Made by a program: the position numbers and the translations under genes. Below the pieces are notes generated by a model. The model saw only the letters and a list, made by a program, of their open reading frames with translations, had not been told where the DNA came from and searched no databases. Of a stretch of 64,000 nucleotides of DNA, positions 18,067-26,449 are shown piece after piece (positions within the stretch are counted from its first letter, which is position 1; the number at the start of each line of letters is the position of its first letter). Source of the DNA: Sphingomonas bisphenolicum (GTDB taxonomy: Bacteria > Pseudomonadota > Alphaproteobacteria > Sphingomonadales > Sphingomonadaceae); the NCBI RefSeq assembly GCF_024349785.1, contig NZ_AP018817.1, positions 1,085,501 through 1,149,500 of the forward strand. Reading direction: 5' to 3'.

Positions 18067-18326
18067 CCGATCTTCCGCCCGCTCCGCCGCCCAAACCCAA
18101 TCCCGATTCGGTCGCGCGCCAGCGCCATTTCGCGATCGGCCTGTTTCGCCTGTCGGGTGCGCTGATCGTGATGTTCGGCTTTCTTGCCATCATGCAGCGC
18201 TTCGCCTGGGTGCAGGGCGACAAGGCCAAGGCATTCGGCGCGATCATGGTGGTGACCGGCCTGTTCCAGTTCATCGCCGTGCCGCGCATTTTGCTGGCGC
18301 TGTTCCGCACGCGGCCGCCGCAATGA
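18063..18326 (+). CDS. small two-helix membrane protein
   Basis: An 87-residue protein with a proline-rich N-terminus (MTDLPPAPPPKPNPDS) and two hydrophobic helices (LSGALIVMFGFLAIMQ and AFGAIMVVTGLFQFIAVP). No named family was recognised. Its start overlaps the HAD stop as ATGA, and its stop overlaps the ATP12 start the same way, so it is clearly a translated member of the operon. Confidence 0.8.
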   Translation: MTDLPPAPPPKPNPDSVARQRHFAIGLFRLSGALIVMFGFLAIMQRFAWVQGDKAKAFGAIMVVTGLFQFIAVPRILLALFRTRPPQ

Positions 18327-19018
18327 AGCGTTTCTACACCGACGTGACGATGGTCGCCGAGGATGGCGGCTTCGCCATCCGGCTGGACGGCCGCGCCGTC
18401 CGCACCCCGGCGCGCGCGCTGCTGGTGCTGCCGACGCCCGCGCTGGCCGAAGCGGTCGCGCAGGAATGGCGGGCACAGGGGGAGACGGTCGATCCGCCGT
18501 CCATGCCGATGACCGGCCTCGCCAATGCGGCGATCGATCATGTCGCGCCCAGGCCGGCAGCCTTTGCCGACGGGATAGCGCAATATGCGCAAACCGACCT
18601 GCTCTGCTATCGCGCCGACGGGCCGGCGACGCTGGTCGCGCGGCAGGCAGCGGCGTGGGAGCCGCTGCTCGACTGGGCGCGGACGCGCTACGACGTGACG
18701 TTCGCCGTTACGCAGGGGATCATCCCGGTGCCGCAGCCGCCCGAAACGCTCGCCCGGCTGGGCGCGGCGGTCGCGGCCTGCGATCCTTTCACGCTGGTCG
18801 GCCTGTCGACGCTGGTGTCGCTCAGCGGATCGCTCGTCTGCGGGCTGGCGATCGTCGAGGGGGGACATGACCTCGACCGGGTGTGGCAGGCGGCCGAAAT
18901 CGACGCGGCGTGGCAGGTCGAACTATGGGGCGAAGATGCGCTGGCCGCCGCGGCCACGGCACGGCGCACGGCCGATTTTGCCATGGCCGGCGCCTTTTCC
19001 GCGATGAGCCGGTGCTAA
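18323..19018 (+). CDS. ATP12-family F1-ATPase assembly chaperone
   Basis: A 231-residue homologue of mitochondrial Atp12p, which binds the F1 alpha subunit during ATP synthase assembly. Visible family features are MKRFYTDVTMV, GFAIRLDGRAVRTPAR, AVAQEWRAQGETVDP with the PMTGLANAAID stretch, and the C-terminal AAEIDAAWQVELWGEDALA. ATP12 is nearly confined to alphaproteobacteria and mitochondria, supporting the taxonomic reading. It is the last gene of the ATGA-linked chain that begins with crcB. Confidence 0.95.
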   Translation: MKRFYTDVTMVAEDGGFAIRLDGRAVRTPARALLVLPTPALAEAVAQEWRAQGETVDPPSMPMTGLANAAIDHVAPRPAAFADGIAQYAQTDLLCYRADGPATLVARQAAAWEPLLDWARTRYDVTFAVTQGIIPVPQPPETLARLGAAVAACDPFTLVGLSTLVSLSGSLVCGLAIVEGGHDLDRVWQAAEIDAAWQVELWGEDALAAAATARRTADFAMAGAFSAMSRC

Positions 19019-19118
19019 AGCGTTAGGAACCCGAACGCTGTTTCGTTCATTCTGTTGTTGGCAGGGGCGCATAGCGTCCGGCCAACTATCCAATGCCGTG
19101 ACAAGGGAGACCCAGACG

Positions 19119-19895
19119 TTGGCATCAACGTTCCGCAACACCGCTTTGACCCTCGTTTCGATGCTCGCCGCGCCGCTGGCGCTGGCGCAGCAGACACCCG
19201 ATGCCGCTCCGCCCGAAGCGCCGTCGGCCGAAGCCGCGCCCGCCGCCGCTGAAACGCCCGTCGCGCGCGAACTGACCCCGGCCGAAATCGCCGCCTTCAA
19301 CAAGGCCGTGACCGACTTCACCGCCGGCCAGGCGGCCCAGCAAAAGGGCGACAATGCCGGTGCGGTCGCCAAATATGACGCCGCCATGCCGGCGATCCGG
19401 ACAGCGGTAGAGGCCGACCCGTCCAAGGGCGACAATGTCAATTTCCTCGCCAATGCGCTCTATGCCGATGCCGCCGCCTATGGCGCGCTGGGGCAGATGG
19501 ACAAGGTGATCGCGCTCTATGGCGAATCGCTGCCGCACTGGCGCAAGGTGGTGGAGGCCAAGCCCGCCGATGCGGCCGGCCGCAACATCCTGGCCGGCAT
19601 CCTGATCCAGATGGGGAACCAGGAATTGCGCGACCATGACCGGGGCGCGGCCGATACCTATTATGAGGAAGCATTGACCCTGGCGCGCCAGACCGTAACG
19701 GATCAACCGGGCGACGCGGTGAGCAGGAACGTGCTGCTGTCGGCCCTGATCGGCGCCAGCCAGACCTCAACCGAGGAGGGGTTACGCGACGAGGCCATCA
19801 CGATGGGCAAGGCGATGATGGCCGACGGCACGATCGACGCCATGAACAAGCCATCGATCGAAACGATGACCGGGCCTGCGGGCACGGTGGGGTAG
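19119..19895 (+). CDS. exported TPR-like protein, TTG start
   Basis: A 258-residue secreted protein. The N-terminus STFRNTALTLVSMLAAPLALA is a signal peptide, followed by an Ala/Pro/Glu-rich linker and a helical body with TPR-like pairing (YDAAMPAIRTAVEADPSKGD, QMDKVIALYGESLPHWRKVV, AADTYYEEALTLARQTV). The start is read as TTG at 19119 because AAGGGAGA lies eight bases upstream (about 19103-19110) and it gives the signal peptide at once; no ATG is suitable. The partner is unknown. A strong terminator follows. Confidence 0.7.
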   Translation: MASTFRNTALTLVSMLAAPLALAQQTPDAAPPEAPSAEAAPAAAETPVARELTPAEIAAFNKAVTDFTAGQAAQQKGDNAGAVAKYDAAMPAIRTAVEADPSKGDNVNFLANALYADAAAYGALGQMDKVIALYGESLPHWRKVVEAKPADAAGRNILAGILIQMGNQELRDHDRGAADTYYEEALTLARQTVTDQPGDAVSRNVLLSALIGASQTSTEEGLRDEAITMGKAMMADGTIDAMNKPSIETMTGPAGTVG

Positions 19896-19913
19896 GTTCC
19901 ATCCCCGACAAGA

Positions 19914-19948
19914 CGAAAAAGGCCGGGGCGATGCTTCGGCCTTTTTCG
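19914..19948 (+). terminator. rho-independent terminator
   Basis: Perfect 12-nt arms CGAAAAAGGCCG (19914-19925) and CGGCCTTTTTCG (19937-19948) around an 11-nt loop, with the T-run inside the 3' arm. It follows the TPR-like gene by 18 nt and, being symmetrical, could also stop minus-strand transcription from the convergent transpeptidase gene. Confidence 0.85.
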
Positions 19949-20011
19949 TAGGCCGGTTCGGTTGGCTGGAATGACGGCTGAGGGAGTGCGCTTCGCTTCG
20001 CGACCGCTGCG

Positions 20012-20689
20012 TCAGCCGTTCCCGATCTTGTCGGCGTAGAGCATCCGGCCCGGCCCCAACAGGCCCAGCACCTGCGGCACGATATGGGGGGCGACAGCGA
20101 AACAGCCTTCGGAGCGACCGCATTTGCCCCAGGCGGCGACATGATCCTCGCTCACATAATCGGCGCCATGGATGACGATGGCGCGCGGTTCGGCATTGTT
20201 GTTCTGGGGGTCGAGGCCCAGCAGGCGCATCGACCGGCCATGCTGGCCGAAATACATGTCGCCCGTCTTGAACGCGCCGGACGAACTGGCGAGCGAGTTG
20301 AACTCGTTCGAGAAACTGTGCAGCCAGCCGGAATGTTCGGGGTCGGAGCCGCGGCCGTGCGAGACCAGATAGCTGCTGGTCTGGCCGCCAATCAGGTCGA
20401 CGATATGCATGCGCGGATTTTTCGACGGGGCGTCGAAATCGACGATCGCCAGCCGGTCGCGCAGGGCGAAGGCGTCGGCATGGCGGTCGAGCGCCGCCTT
20501 GGCGCGTTCCAGCAGCGCGGCATAGGGCTTTTGCGCCACTGCGCGCGGCGTTGCAGGCACGGTGGGAACCGGCGCCGGACTCAATGGTTCAGGCCCTGTC
20601 GAGGACAGCGCGGCGCGACCCATGCTGTCCGACAGAAACGAAAAGGCGAGTCCGCTTAAAGCGAACTTCGTAAAATTGCGGCGATCCAT
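20012..20689 (-). CDS. murein L,D-transpeptidase catalytic-domain family protein (YkuD_2 type)
   Basis: A 225-residue exported protein. The N-terminus MDRRNFTKFALSGLAF looks like a Tat-style signal (RR followed by a hydrophobic stretch). The mature domain has AIVDFDAPSKNPRMHIVDL, SGWLHSFSNEFNSLASSSG, AIVIHGADYVSE and the SEGCFAV motif, whose Cys is the expected nucleophile. It belongs to the YkuD_2 group of putative murein L,D-transpeptidases rather than classical YkuD. A second, classical L,D-transpeptidase lies two genes upstream on the same strand. Confidence 0.88.
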   Translation of the reverse strand: MDRRNFTKFALSGLAFSFLSDSMGRAALSSTGPEPLSPAPVPTVPATPRAVAQKPYAALLERAKAALDRHADAFALRDRLAIVDFDAPSKNPRMHIVDLIGGQTSSYLVSHGRGSDPEHSGWLHSFSNEFNSLASSSGAFKTGDMYFGQHGRSMRLLGLDPQNNNAEPRAIVIHGADYVSEDHVAAWGKCGRSEGCFAVAPHIVPQVLGLLGPGRMLYADKIGNG

Positions 20690-20741
20690 GGCCGCAATAT
20701 AGCAAAGGCGACGCCCCGGTCCAAGAGCGGGGCGGGCGCTT

Positions 20742-21056
20742 TCACTCGCCTGTCGTGCTCGTCCCGTCCGCTGGCTGGCTCTGTTCGCCGCCTTCGGGCA
20801 GGCGCGAGGTCATGCCGGTCGCTTCCGCATCATCCTGAATCTGCTGCTGTTCCGACACCGAAGGCGGCGGCGCGGCCGGAGTCGCGACGGCATTGTTCTG
20901 CGGCTCGGGCTGCGGCGCTTCGGGTTCGTCCACGATCACATTTTCGACCGGCGGCTCGACCAGATTGTTGGTGACGGTCGGGGTGTCCTCTTCCTTCTTG
21001 CCGCAGGCGGAGAGGAGCAAGGCGCCGGCGAGGGCGGCGAAAGCGAGTGTGCGCAT
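20742..21056 (-). CDS. small acidic/proline-rich lipoprotein
   Basis: A 104-residue protein with a lipoprotein signal (MRTLAFAALAGALLLSACGKK; lipobox LSAC, so Cys18 is the lipidated residue). The remainder is low-complexity, rich in Pro, Glu, Asn and Thr, with no recognised domain. It begins three bases after the stop of the YcbB-like transpeptidase gene and is probably cotranscribed with it, suggesting an envelope role tied to peptidoglycan. Confidence 0.75.
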   Translation of the reverse strand: MRTLAFAALAGALLLSACGKKEEDTPTVTNNLVEPPVENVIVDEPEAPQPEPQNNAVATPAAPPPSVSEQQQIQDDAEATGMTSRLPEGGEQSQPADGTSTTGE

Positions 21057-21059
21057 GGA

Positions 21060-22508
21060 TCAGTCCTTCGATGCGATAGCGGGAGAGGGGGCGGCGGTGG
21101 GATCGACGCGGCGGCTGGACGCCTCGATCTTCTGCGCGAGCAGCTTGTCCCAGCCATAGGGGTCGGCGCGGAAGCTGACCGTGCCGTTATTGCCGGCGAA
21201 AGCCGTCCAGTAGAGCAGATAGACCGCCACCTGGCTGGGCAGCGATACGCGCTGGGTCTTGCCTTCGTCGATCAGCGTCTGGATCTGGCCGTTCAGATTG
21301 GGGTCGGCCGCGACCATCAGTTCGGCCAGCGCCACCGGCTTTTCCAGGCGGATGCAGCCATGGCTGGCCAGCCGGTCATAGCTGGAGAATTTGCCCCGCG
21401 ACGGGGTGTCGTGCAGATAGACGGCGAAGGGGTTGTTGAAGTCGAACTTCAACCGGCCGAGCGCGCTGCCGGGGCCTGCCGGCTGGACGATGCGTTCGCC
21501 GCCTTCGGGCGTCTTGACGATCTTGTAGCCCTGTCGCGCCAGCGCCGCCCGCCCCTTGGGAAACAGTTCGCGATTGGCGATCGACATCGGCACGTTCCAG
21601 GGCGGATTGACCACGATCGAATGGATGCTGGAGGTCAGCATCGGCGTCTGGTTGGTCGGGCTGCCGGTGACCGCGCGCATCGAGGTGACCGGCTGGTCGC
21701 CTTCGAACACGGTCAGCACGGCGGCGGCGATGTTCACCTGCACCCGATTGACCGGCAGGCTGCGCGGCATCCAGCGCCAGCGTTCCATATTGGCCATGAT
21801 CGCGGCGATGCGGTCATCGACGCCGACATTGAGTTCGGCCAATGTGCGCGTGCCGAGCGTGCCGGTGGGTTCGAGACCATAGCGGCGCTGGGCGCGCTGG
21901 ATCACGTCCACCAGTTTTTCATTCTGGGTGACGGCCGGATCTTCCAGCGCGATGCGCGCGCGCACCACATCGGGCGCGCTGGACGCGGTCAGCGTCGGCC
22001 AGCCGCCCTTGTCGCGGATCGCCTCATATTTGGCGAGGCCCTTGCGCAGCGTGTCATAACCCGACCAGGGCGGGGTGAGGCCGGTGGACCATTGCGACAG
22101 CCGATCCTCGCTCACCGCCTTGGCGAGGCCGGGGCGCGGGTCGAAGGCGCCGGGGCGCAGCGCCCAGATCTGGAGGAAGTCGGCGGTGTCGACGCGGCCG
22201 GTGCTGAGCGCCTTGGCGCGATCGAGCAGGGCGCTCACGAGCGCATCGCCGCTCAGCGGGCCGCTCGCCTTCTGCCGGGCCATCAGCCCTTGCGCCGCGC
22301 CATTCTTCAGCCAGTCATTGGCCCAGGCCTCCTGCGCCGGGGACAGCGCCGGGATCGGCACGGGCGGCGGGGGGACCGGGACGGGCTGGATGGTCGGCAC
22401 AGACAATGTGGGCGCCACGGCGGGCGGCGGGGTCTGCGCCACGGCGGGGAACGCGGCGACGCCAAGCAGCGCCAGCAGCGGGATACGGATCAGATCGGGA
22501 CGGTTCAT
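21060..22508 (-). CDS. L,D-transpeptidase family protein (YcbB/LdtD-like)
   Basis: A 482-residue periplasmic enzyme that makes 3-3 peptidoglycan cross-links or related bonds. It has a signal peptide (LIRIPLLALLGVAAFPAVAQ), a proline-rich linker, a scaffold domain, a peptidoglycan-binding-like region (RRYGLEPTGTLGTRTLAELN, about residues 205-225) and a YkuD catalytic domain ending in YDRLASHGCIRLEKPV, with His and Cys of the active site. Length and order match YcbB (LdtD). The downstream lipoprotein and YkuD_2 genes lie on the same strand. Confidence 0.92.
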   Translation of the reverse strand: MNRPDLIRIPLLALLGVAAFPAVAQTPPPAVAPTLSVPTIQPVPVPPPPVPIPALSPAQEAWANDWLKNGAAQGLMARQKASGPLSGDALVSALLDRAKALSTGRVDTADFLQIWALRPGAFDPRPGLAKAVSEDRLSQWSTGLTPPWSGYDTLRKGLAKYEAIRDKGGWPTLTASSAPDVVRARIALEDPAVTQNEKLVDVIQRAQRRYGLEPTGTLGTRTLAELNVGVDDRIAAIMANMERWRWMPRSLPVNRVQVNIAAAVLTVFEGDQPVTSMRAVTGSPTNQTPMLTSSIHSIVVNPPWNVPMSIANRELFPKGRAALARQGYKIVKTPEGGERIVQPAGPGSALGRLKFDFNNPFAVYLHDTPSRGKFSSYDRLASHGCIRLEKPVALAELMVAADPNLNGQIQTLIDEGKTQRVSLPSQVAVYLLYWTAFAGNNGTVSFRADPYGWDKLLAQKIEASSRRVDPTAAPSPAIASKD

Positions 22509-22564
22509 GCTGGACCAGATAGCGCAAAGCCGCCACGGTTCAAATCGCCATAGCGGAAAAGATC

Positions 22565-23464
22565 ATGCTGCACGTTGTTCACCATCCCGCCTATGTCTCC
22601 CCTGCAACAGATGGCGGCCGATTTCGTTTCGACAAATATGGGCTGGTGATGGATGCACTGCGCGAAAGCGGCCTGGATTTCCAGACGGTTGAGCCTGTGC
22701 CGATGCCGCGCGCCTGGATCGAGGCGGTGCATGATCCCATCTATGTGGAAGAGGTCGTAACCCTGACGGTGCCGCCGGAAAAGGCGCGGCGGATCGGCTT
22801 TCCGGTGACGGAGCGGGTCATGCGCCGGTCGATGCTGTCGCCCGGCGGCACCTGGGCGGCGGCGAAGCTGGCGAGGGCGCATGGCTATGCCGCCAATGCC
22901 GCGGGGGGCAGCCATCATGCGCTGCACGATACGGGGGCGGGCTATTGCGTGTTCAACGACCTGGCCATCGCCGCCCATCGGCTGATCGCGGAGGGCGATG
23001 CGGGGCGTATCCTGATCCTCGACCTCGACGTGCATCAGGGGGACGGCACCGCGTCGCTGCTGGCCGGGCGCGGCGATATCTTCACCCTGTCGATCCATGC
23101 GGAAAAGAATTTCCCGGTGCGCAAGGCGCGCTCGACGCTCGATGTCGGGCTGGAGGATGGGACCGGCGACGCGGCCTATCTGGCGGTGCTGGCGGAGGTG
23201 CTGCCGCGCGTGCTGGACGATTTCGCGCCGGATTTGATCCTCTATCAGGCGGGGGTCGATCCGCATGGGGCGGACCGGCTGGGACGGCTGGCGCTCACGG
23301 ATACCGGACTGGATATGCGCGACCGCTATGTCATGCGGCAGGCGCGGGGGCGGGGCGTGCCGCTCGCCAGCACCATGGGCGGCGGCTATGGCGAGGATCG
23401 CATGGCGATCGCCCGGCGCCACGCCGCCTGCATGATCCGGCTGGCGGAGGAAGCGTCCGTTTAA
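22565..23464 (+). CDS. histone deacetylase family protein
   Basis: Zinc-dependent deacetylase-fold enzyme of 299 residues, related to class I/II histone deacetylases, acetoin utilisation AcuC and acetylpolyamine amidohydrolases. Diagnostic sequences are [19 protein letters not shown], the metal-binding [14 protein letters not shown], and [16 protein letters not shown]. In bacteria the substrate is usually a small acetylated amine or protein lysine; it cannot be fixed here. Its stop codon overlaps that of the convergent membrane-protein gene in a shared TTAA. Confidence 0.92.
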   Translation: MLHVVHHPAYVSPATDGGRFRFDKYGLVMDALRESGLDFQTVEPVPMPRAWIEAVHDPIYVEEVVTLTVPPEKARRIGFPVTERVMRRSMLSPGGTWAAAKLARAHGYAANAAGGSHHALHDTGAGYCVFNDLAIAAHRLIAEGDAGRILILDLDVHQGDGTASLLAGRGDIFTLSIHAEKNFPVRKARSTLDVGLEDGTGDAAYLAVLAEVLPRVLDDFAPDLILYQAGVDPHGADRLGRLALTDTGLDMRDRYVMRQARGRGVPLASTMGGGYGEDRMAIARRHAACMIRLAEEASV

Positions 23465-24039
23465 TGCAACGTGCCGGCATCCGCCGCGGCCGTGGCTTCG
23501 GCCTTCGTCTCCATCAGCCTGGCTGCGATCAGGCCGGCGAGCGCCAGCGCGACGAAATCGCTGAAGGCGAGATAGAGAATATAGCCCCAGGGCGCATGGT
23601 TGAAGACCGCCTGGCCGATATGCAGCCATAGGACGGCCGCCAGCGCGAACAGGATGGAGGCGCGGGCGCGGCTGGCGAAATCGGCCAGTGCGAAACGCAG
23701 GGCGAGCGCGATCAGCACGCCCACGACCAGCGCCAGGATCAGCCCGCCGATCAGCGCGCCGCTATCCATCACCGGAAAGCCGCCTTCATTGTAGAATATC
23801 TGCGCTACCGGCCCCTTGCCGTAGAGGATGGTGCCCTGCGCCGTCGCGGGGTCGGGGATGACATAGACGCCGGTGCCGGTCGGGGTCAGCGCCTGCGCCA
23901 TCGCGGCCTGCAGGTTTGCGCTGGCCTGTTCGTCGGTGCGGCTGAGCGCCAGCGCGGACAAGGGCGTGCCCCAGAAGATGAAGCCGGTGATGAAAATGGC
24001 AAAGCCGCCCAGAAGGCCGCCGACAAGAGTGCGAACCAT
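23461..24039 (-). CDS. four-helix membrane protein of unknown function
   Basis: A 192-residue protein with four hydrophobic segments: an N-terminal one ([20 protein letters not shown]), then [36 protein letters not shown] and [18 protein letters not shown]. Between the first and second is a roughly 60-residue periplasmic loop with [14 protein letters not shown] and VYVIPDPA. No named family was recognised. It lies 74 nt past hisE on the same strand and could be read with it. Confidence 0.7.
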   Translation of the reverse strand: MVRTLVGGLLGGFAIFITGFIFWGTPLSALALSRTDEQASANLQAAMAQALTPTGTGVYVIPDPATAQGTILYGKGPVAQIFYNEGGFPVMDSGALIGGLILALVVGVLIALALRFALADFASRARASILFALAAVLWLHIGQAVFNHAPWGYILYLAFSDFVALALAGLIAARLMETKAEATAAADAGTLH

Positions 24040-24113
24040 GATGCCTCCCCCTTTTCCTGATATGAAGCTGACGCATCAACGCAGGGCGGGCAACATCTTT
24101 CCCCAATGGGGCG

Positions 24114-24434
24114 TCAATCCACCGGGCGCGCGGCCTTTTCGGCGATGCCCGACACGCCTTCGCGCCGGTCCAGCTCGTCCAGCACCGCGTCGAGCGGCAC
24201 ATCGACATCGGCCAGCAGCAGCAGCAGATGGAACAGCAGGTCGGCGCTTTCGCCGATCACTGCGTCGCGATCGTCCGCCATGGCGGCGATCACCGTCTCG
24301 ACCGCTTCCTCGCCGACCTTCTGCGCGATCTTGGCGCGGCCCCTGGCGGTCAGCTTGGCGACATAGGAGGCCGACGGGTCGGCGCTCCGCCGCTGGCGGA
24401 TGGTCTGTTCGAGGCTATGAAGGGTCGCGCGCAT
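24114..24434 (-). CDS. hisE: phosphoribosyl-ATP pyrophosphohydrolase
   Basis: Second step of histidine biosynthesis: hydrolyses phosphoribosyl-ATP to phosphoribosyl-AMP. The 106-residue all-helical protein has the MazG-like motif KVGEEAVETVIAAMADD and ESADLLFHLLLLL with metal-binding acidic residues. The ATG at 24434 aligns with the family start (xxTLxxLExTIxxRR); an ATG at 24443 is also possible. It stands apart from hisF: a PEP-CTERM gene and its promoter lie between, so hisE may be expressed by read-through from either. Confidence 0.93.
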   Translation of the reverse strand: MRATLHSLEQTIRQRRSADPSASYVAKLTARGRAKIAQKVGEEAVETVIAAMADDRDAVIGESADLLFHLLLLLADVDVPLDAVLDELDRREGVSGIAEKAARPVD

Positions 24435-24473
24435 GGCCGCCATCAAGCGCCGTGCGCGCGACCCGTCAATCGA

Positions 24474-24731
24474 TTATTTGCGCTTGCGGGCCGCAAAGAA
24501 CATGCGGCCGGCCAGAACGGCCGCACCCATGCCGAACAGCGCCATCTGTTCCGGCTCCGGCACCGGCGTGGGCGTGCCGCCCGACGAGCCGCCGCCGCTG
24601 GTCGAACCACCCGACGACGAACCACCGCACTTTCCGAACCAGCACCAGAAAGTGGCGTTGGCGGGCGCCGGCACGGCAGCGCCCATGAGGCCGACGGCGC
24701 CGGCCATGAGAAGCATCTTAGGAAGTTTCAT
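24474..24731 (-). CDS. small PEP-CTERM sorting-domain protein
   Basis: An 85-residue exported protein. Residues 1-26 are a signal peptide (MKLPKMLLMAGAVGLMG...). The mature part has a Cys pair (Cys30 and Cys35 in FWCWFGKCGG), a Gly/Ser-rich linker (37-52), then a PEP-CTERM sorting signal: VPEP at 57-60, a membrane helix at 63-80 and the basic tail RKRK. Such proteins are cut and released by exosortase, usually in polysaccharide-producing Gram-negatives. No exosortase gene is in the window. It interrupts the his cluster and has its own sigma-54-like promoter. Confidence 0.9.
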   Translation of the reverse strand: MKLPKMLLMAGAVGLMGAAVPAPANATFWCWFGKCGGSSSGGSTSGGGSSGGTPTPVPEPEQMALFGMGAAVLAGRMFFAARKRK

Positions 24732-24790
24732 ATCAAATCACCCCGTTTGCGTTGAACCTGTAATGGTTGAACGCGACCCGGACTTGGTTA

Positions 24791-24806
24791 AGCAGGGTCC
24801 ATGCCA
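24791..24806 (-). promoter_or_regulatory. sigma-54-like -24/-12 promoter of the PEP-CTERM gene
   Basis: On the minus strand the sequence TGGCATGGACCCTGCT matches the RpoN consensus TGGCACrNNNNTTGCW at all but two of the defined positions, and the invariant GG and GC are exactly ten bases apart. The expected start of transcription is about 24780, giving a leader near 50 nt before the ATG at 24731. A GATGGTTAACATC near-palindrome at about 24839-24851 lies upstream and could be an activator site. Confidence 0.6.
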
Positions 24807-24892
24807 TGGGGTAGAATTCCCAGTATTTCAGGGAAGAATGATGGTTAACATCGCAGCGGAAATCATGGTTGCTGTAAAGTAAATCGACATTT

Positions 24893-25657
24893 TCAGGCCG
24901 ACCGTACCGGCACGCCCGCCGCCGCGAGCGCGCGATGGGCCTCAGCGATCGTGTGTTGGCCGAAATGGAAGATGGACGCGGCCAGCACTGCGCTGGCATG
25001 GCCCTGCACCACGCCCTCGACCAGATGGTCGAGTGTGCCGACCCCGCCGCTGGCGATCACCGGAATCGATACCGCGTCGGCGATGGCGCGGGTCAGCGCC
25101 AGGTCGTAGCCCGCCTTGGTGCCATCTCCATCCATCGAGGTGACGAGCAGTTCGCCCGCCCCCAGGTCCGCCAGGCGCAGCGCATGTTCCAATGCGTCGA
25201 TGCCGGTCGGCTGGCGACCGCCATGGGTGAAGATTTCCCACCGGCCTTCGCTCACTTTACGCGCATCGACGGACCCGACGATGCACTGGCTACCGAAGCG
25301 GTCGGCGATGTCGGCGACCAGTTCGGGCCGGGCGACCGCCGCGCTGTTGACCGCGACCTTGTCCGCGCCTGCCAGCAGCAGCGCGCGCGCATCGTCCGGC
25401 GTGCGCACCCCGCCACCCACGGTGACGGGCATGAAGCAGACTTCGGCGGTGCGGCGCACCACGTCGAGGATGGTGCCGCGCGCTTCATGGGTGGCGGTGA
25501 TGTCGAGGAAGCAGAGTTCGTCCGCCCCGGCCGCGTCATAGAGCTTGGCCTGCTCGACCGGGTCGCCGGCATCCTTCAGATCGACGAAATTGACGCCCTT
25601 GACCACGCGCCCATTGGCGACGTCGAGGCAGGGGATGACGCGGGTGCGGACGGTCAT
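24893..25657 (-). CDS. hisF: imidazole glycerol phosphate synthase cyclase subunit
   Basis: Cyclase half of the HisHF complex; uses ammonia from HisH to turn PRFAR into imidazole glycerol phosphate and AICAR. The 254-residue (beta/alpha)8 barrel starts [21 protein letters not shown] and includes [48 protein letters not shown] and [16 protein letters not shown], with the two catalytic Asp residues in CLDV and SMDGDG. The ATG at 25657 is the family start. It lies 37 nt after hisA. Confidence 0.97.
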   Translation of the reverse strand: MTVRTRVIPCLDVANGRVVKGVNFVDLKDAGDPVEQAKLYDAAGADELCFLDITATHEARGTILDVVRRTAEVCFMPVTVGGGVRTPDDARALLLAGADKVAVNSAAVARPELVADIADRFGSQCIVGSVDARKVSEGRWEIFTHGGRQPTGIDALEHALRLADLGAGELLVTSMDGDGTKAGYDLALTRAIADAVSIPVIASGGVGTLDHLVEGVVQGHASAVLAASIFHFGQHTIAEAHRALAAAGVPVRSA

Positions 25658-25694
25658 GCGACTGGTTTCCAATACCCGTGGGATGTCACGTTAC

Positions 25695-26432
25695 TCACGC
25701 CGCCGCCTTGGCGACCGCCAGCGCGGTCTTGAGGTCCAGCCGCCCGTCATAGAGGGCGCGGCCGGTGATGACGCCTTCGATCCCCTCGTCGGCATGGAGG
25801 CTGAGGATGCGGACGTCCGCGATCCCCGCCACGCCGCCGCTGGCGATCACCGGAATGTCGGTGGCGCGGGCGAGATCGACGGTCGCGTCGATATTGCAGC
25901 CCTTGAGCATCCCGTCGCGGCCGACATCGGTGAAGAGCAGCGATGCGACGCCGGCATCCTCGAACCGGCGGGCGAGGTCGATCACTTCCATATCGCTCTT
26001 TTCCGCCCAGCCGTCGGTCGCGACGAAGCCGTCGCGGGCATCGACCGCGACGACGATGCCACCGGGAAAGTCGCGCGCCGCCGCCTTGACGAAGGCGGGG
26101 TCTTTGAGCGCTGCGGTACCGATCACGATGCGCGAGACGCCGAGGTCGAACCAGCGCTCCACCGCTTCGCGATTGCGGATGCCACCGCCCAACTGGACAT
26201 GGCCGGGAAAGGCGTCGACGATCTTCTCGACCGCCTGCGCATTGACGGCATGGCCGGCGAAGCTGCCGTCGAGGTCCACGACATGGAGATGCTGCGCGCC
26301 CGCTTGCGCGAACAGCAGCGCTTGCGCGGCGGGATCGTCGCCATAGACGGTGGCGCGGTCCATATCCCCCTCGGCGAGGCGGACGACCTGGCCGTTCTTC
26401 AGGTCGATGGCGGGAAAGACGATCAGGGACAT
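25695..26432 (-). CDS. hisA: phosphoribosylformimino-5-aminoimidazole carboxamide ribotide isomerase
   Basis: Fourth step of histidine synthesis: isomerises ProFAR to PRFAR. The 245-residue barrel begins MSLIVFPAIDLKNGQVVRLAEGD, with the catalytic Asp in PAIDLK, and continues with LGGGIRNREAVERWFDLG, VVAVDARDGFV, SLLFTDVGRDGML and [13 protein letters not shown]. Upstream, between it and hisH, lies a long inverted repeat. Confidence 0.97.
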   Translation of the reverse strand: MSLIVFPAIDLKNGQVVRLAEGDMDRATVYGDDPAAQALLFAQAGAQHLHVVDLDGSFAGHAVNAQAVEKIVDAFPGHVQLGGGIRNREAVERWFDLGVSRIVIGTAALKDPAFVKAAARDFPGGIVVAVDARDGFVATDGWAEKSDMEVIDLARRFEDAGVASLLFTDVGRDGMLKGCNIDATVDLARATDIPVIASGGVAGIADVRILSLHADEGIEGVITGRALYDGRLDLKTALAVAKAAA

Positions 26433-26449
26433 TATGCGACTTCCAAAAT

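Noticed and set aside
19026..19047. GGAAC followed by CGTT, an EcfG general-stress-promoter look-alike before the TPR-like gene
   Set aside because: The spacer is 13 nt, shorter than the 15-17 nt expected.
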